The notes under the pieces: model-generated
Database searches by the model: none
What the model was told of the DNA's origin: nothing
What the model saw: the letters and a program-made list of their open reading frames with translations, nothing else
Made by a program: the position numbers and the translations under genes
Shown: positions 5,036 through 5,811 of the stretch, one piece after another
How positions within the stretch are numbered: position 1 is the first letter of the stretch
Layout of the letters: each line of letters opens with the position of its first letter
Source of the DNA: Prolixibacteraceae bacterium
GTDB taxonomy: Bacteria; Bacteroidota; Bacteroidia; Bacteroidales; Prolixibacteraceae
NCBI GenBank assembly: GCA_003516705.1
Contig: DPCJ01000195.1
Span: 12,658 to 18,468 of the forward strand
DNA length: 5,811 nucleotides
Direction of reading: 5' to 3'

Positions 5036-5811
5036 TTAGCGGATTCGTTTCGAGTTCATTACTTTGTGATTTATTTTGTAGATAAATCCGATGGAAAAAT
5101 ACTCTTTTACCTGAAGCTTTGATTTCTCACCAATTTTAGCGTCATTCTCATCGTAAACCGGAAATTTAACATCGCCATCGTAAATAAGATGCAATAGAAA
5201 ACTCATATTAATAAACTCGTTAAGTTTCAGATAAACGATATTCTCCCAGCTAATATCCTGTTTTTCGAATGGGTTTTTGTAGTTTACAAACATTTTGTAT
5301 TTCGTTTCATACGTAATATTTTCAGCAAAAGTCTTTTTAAAATACAAGTCGGCATTCATACCCGGCTCCCAAAAGCTTTTTCTTTCTGCATCAATCCCAA
5401 AACGCGTCTGATCGACTAATGAAGTATCGCGTATAAACACATTTTTAACCGTTAGTGGCGAAAGTAGTACTGAAAAATTTTTGTTGGGTTTGTATTCCAT
5501 CCCCAGTTTAAAAAAGGTACGAACCGGAGCCAGAAATGCAGAATAAGGTTCAGGATTATCCTTCTTCGGATACTTATAACCTCTGAATAATTGAGTATTT
5601 ACATTAAACTCGCTGCTGTAATACCATTTTTTATAGGCACTCACACCAAACCTCGTTGTAAGTTCAAATTTATCATCATTCTTCTGTAGTTCACGTTGGT
5701 CGCCCCCCTGGTAAATCAAACCATTTCTCAGCTCACCGGAATTCTCCCATTTTATCAATCCATCTTCGCGCTTATAATTGGCAAATCCTTTTAAAACAAT
5801 AAGCGAAGAAA
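5036..5811 (-). CDS. DUF3078-type outer-membrane beta-barrel protein (5' end outside window)
   Basis: The frame is open from the right edge to the stop at 5038-5036, giving 257 C-terminal residues. An apparent start at 5758 is only an in-frame TTG; 17 upstream codons (including FANYKREDG) continue the same domain. The sequence alternates polar and hydrophobic residues with many aromatics, as in a barrel. It matches the DUF3078 pattern known from Bacteroidota: DDKFELTTRFGVSAYKKWYY, then FRGYKYP, FLAPVRTFFKLGMEYKP, NFSVLLSPLTVKNVFI, then WENIVYLKLNEFINM and LHLIYDGDVKFPVYD. The last strand ends in FSIGFIYKI and is followed by a basic tail (NHKVMNSKRIR). Members are exported barrel-like proteins of unknown function, so only an outer-membrane location is proposed. 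The signal peptide lies outside the window. No good terminator is visible before the SRPBCC gene. Confidence 0.8.
   Translation of the reverse strand, partial: SSLIVLKGFANYKREDGLIKWENSGELRNGLIYQGGDQRELQKNDDKFELTTRFGVSAYKKWYYSSEFNVNTQLFRGYKYPKKDNPEPYSAFLAPVRTFFKLGMEYKPNKNFSVLLSPLTVKNVFIRDTSLVDQTRFGIDAERKSFWEPGMNADLYFKKTFAENITYETKYKMFVNYKNPFEKQDISWENIVYLKLNEFINMSFLLHLIYDGDVKFPVYDENDAKIGEKSKLQVKEYFSIGFIYKINHKVMNSKRIR

Noticed and set aside
5021..5039. Inverted repeat CTAAAACTT/AAGTTTAG over the DUF3078 stop codon as a terminator
   Set aside because: The stem is AT-rich, has a bulge, a two-base loop and no U tract after it on the minus strand.
5756..5758. TTG as the start of the DUF3078-type gene
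   Set aside because: The frame continues upstream to the window edge with domain-like sequence, and no signal peptide follows the TTG, so the gene is 5' partial.

Overview
The window looks like chromosomal DNA from a member of the Bacteroidota, possibly a Marinilabiliales or Flavobacteriia-like lineage. Four things point there: AT-rich DNA, promoter -7 elements of the TAnnTTTG type with no clear Shine-Dalgarno sequences, an outer-membrane DUF3078-type protein, and short-tailed TonB and Omp85 proteins of the kind found in that phylum. The organism call is inference; no rRNA or species marker is present.

Layout. Positions 1-1440 (minus strand) hold a two-gene unit. An ECF-type sigma factor (853-1440) overlaps by 11 bases the start of a long acidic protein that leaves the window at position 1. 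That second gene is built from repeats resembling the helical part of Bacteroidota anti-sigma domains, without zinc ligands. Positions 1441-1806 are intergenic. They contain a well-formed minus-strand promoter (TTTG, 20 bases, TATATTTG) and, about 80 bases downstream, a strong hairpin plus U-tract terminator. This is best read as a free-standing small RNA gene of about 85 nt. Positions 1807-2532 (minus) encode a TonB-like energy transducer. Divergent from it, 2725-4563 (plus) encodes an Omp85-superfamily outer-membrane barrel with one POTRA-like domain. Six bases after its stop lies the convergent end of a small SRPBCC/AHSA1-type protein (4570-4947, minus). Behind that is the C-terminal part of a DUF3078-type outer-membrane protein (5036-5811, minus) that enters from the right edge.

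How the genes may work together. The window is dominated by envelope functions (TonB-like protein, Omp85 barrel, DUF3078 protein), with a stress or envelope-type regulatory module (ECF sigma factor plus repeat protein) at the left. The sigma factor and the repeat protein are very likely translationally coupled and are candidates for a sigma/anti-sigma pair of unusual architecture. The small RNA has a cytosine-free, G/U-rich 5' region whose complement looks like a Bacteroidota translation start, so it may act on mRNA start regions. That role is hypothetical. No mobile element, CRISPR array, tRNA or rRNA was seen.
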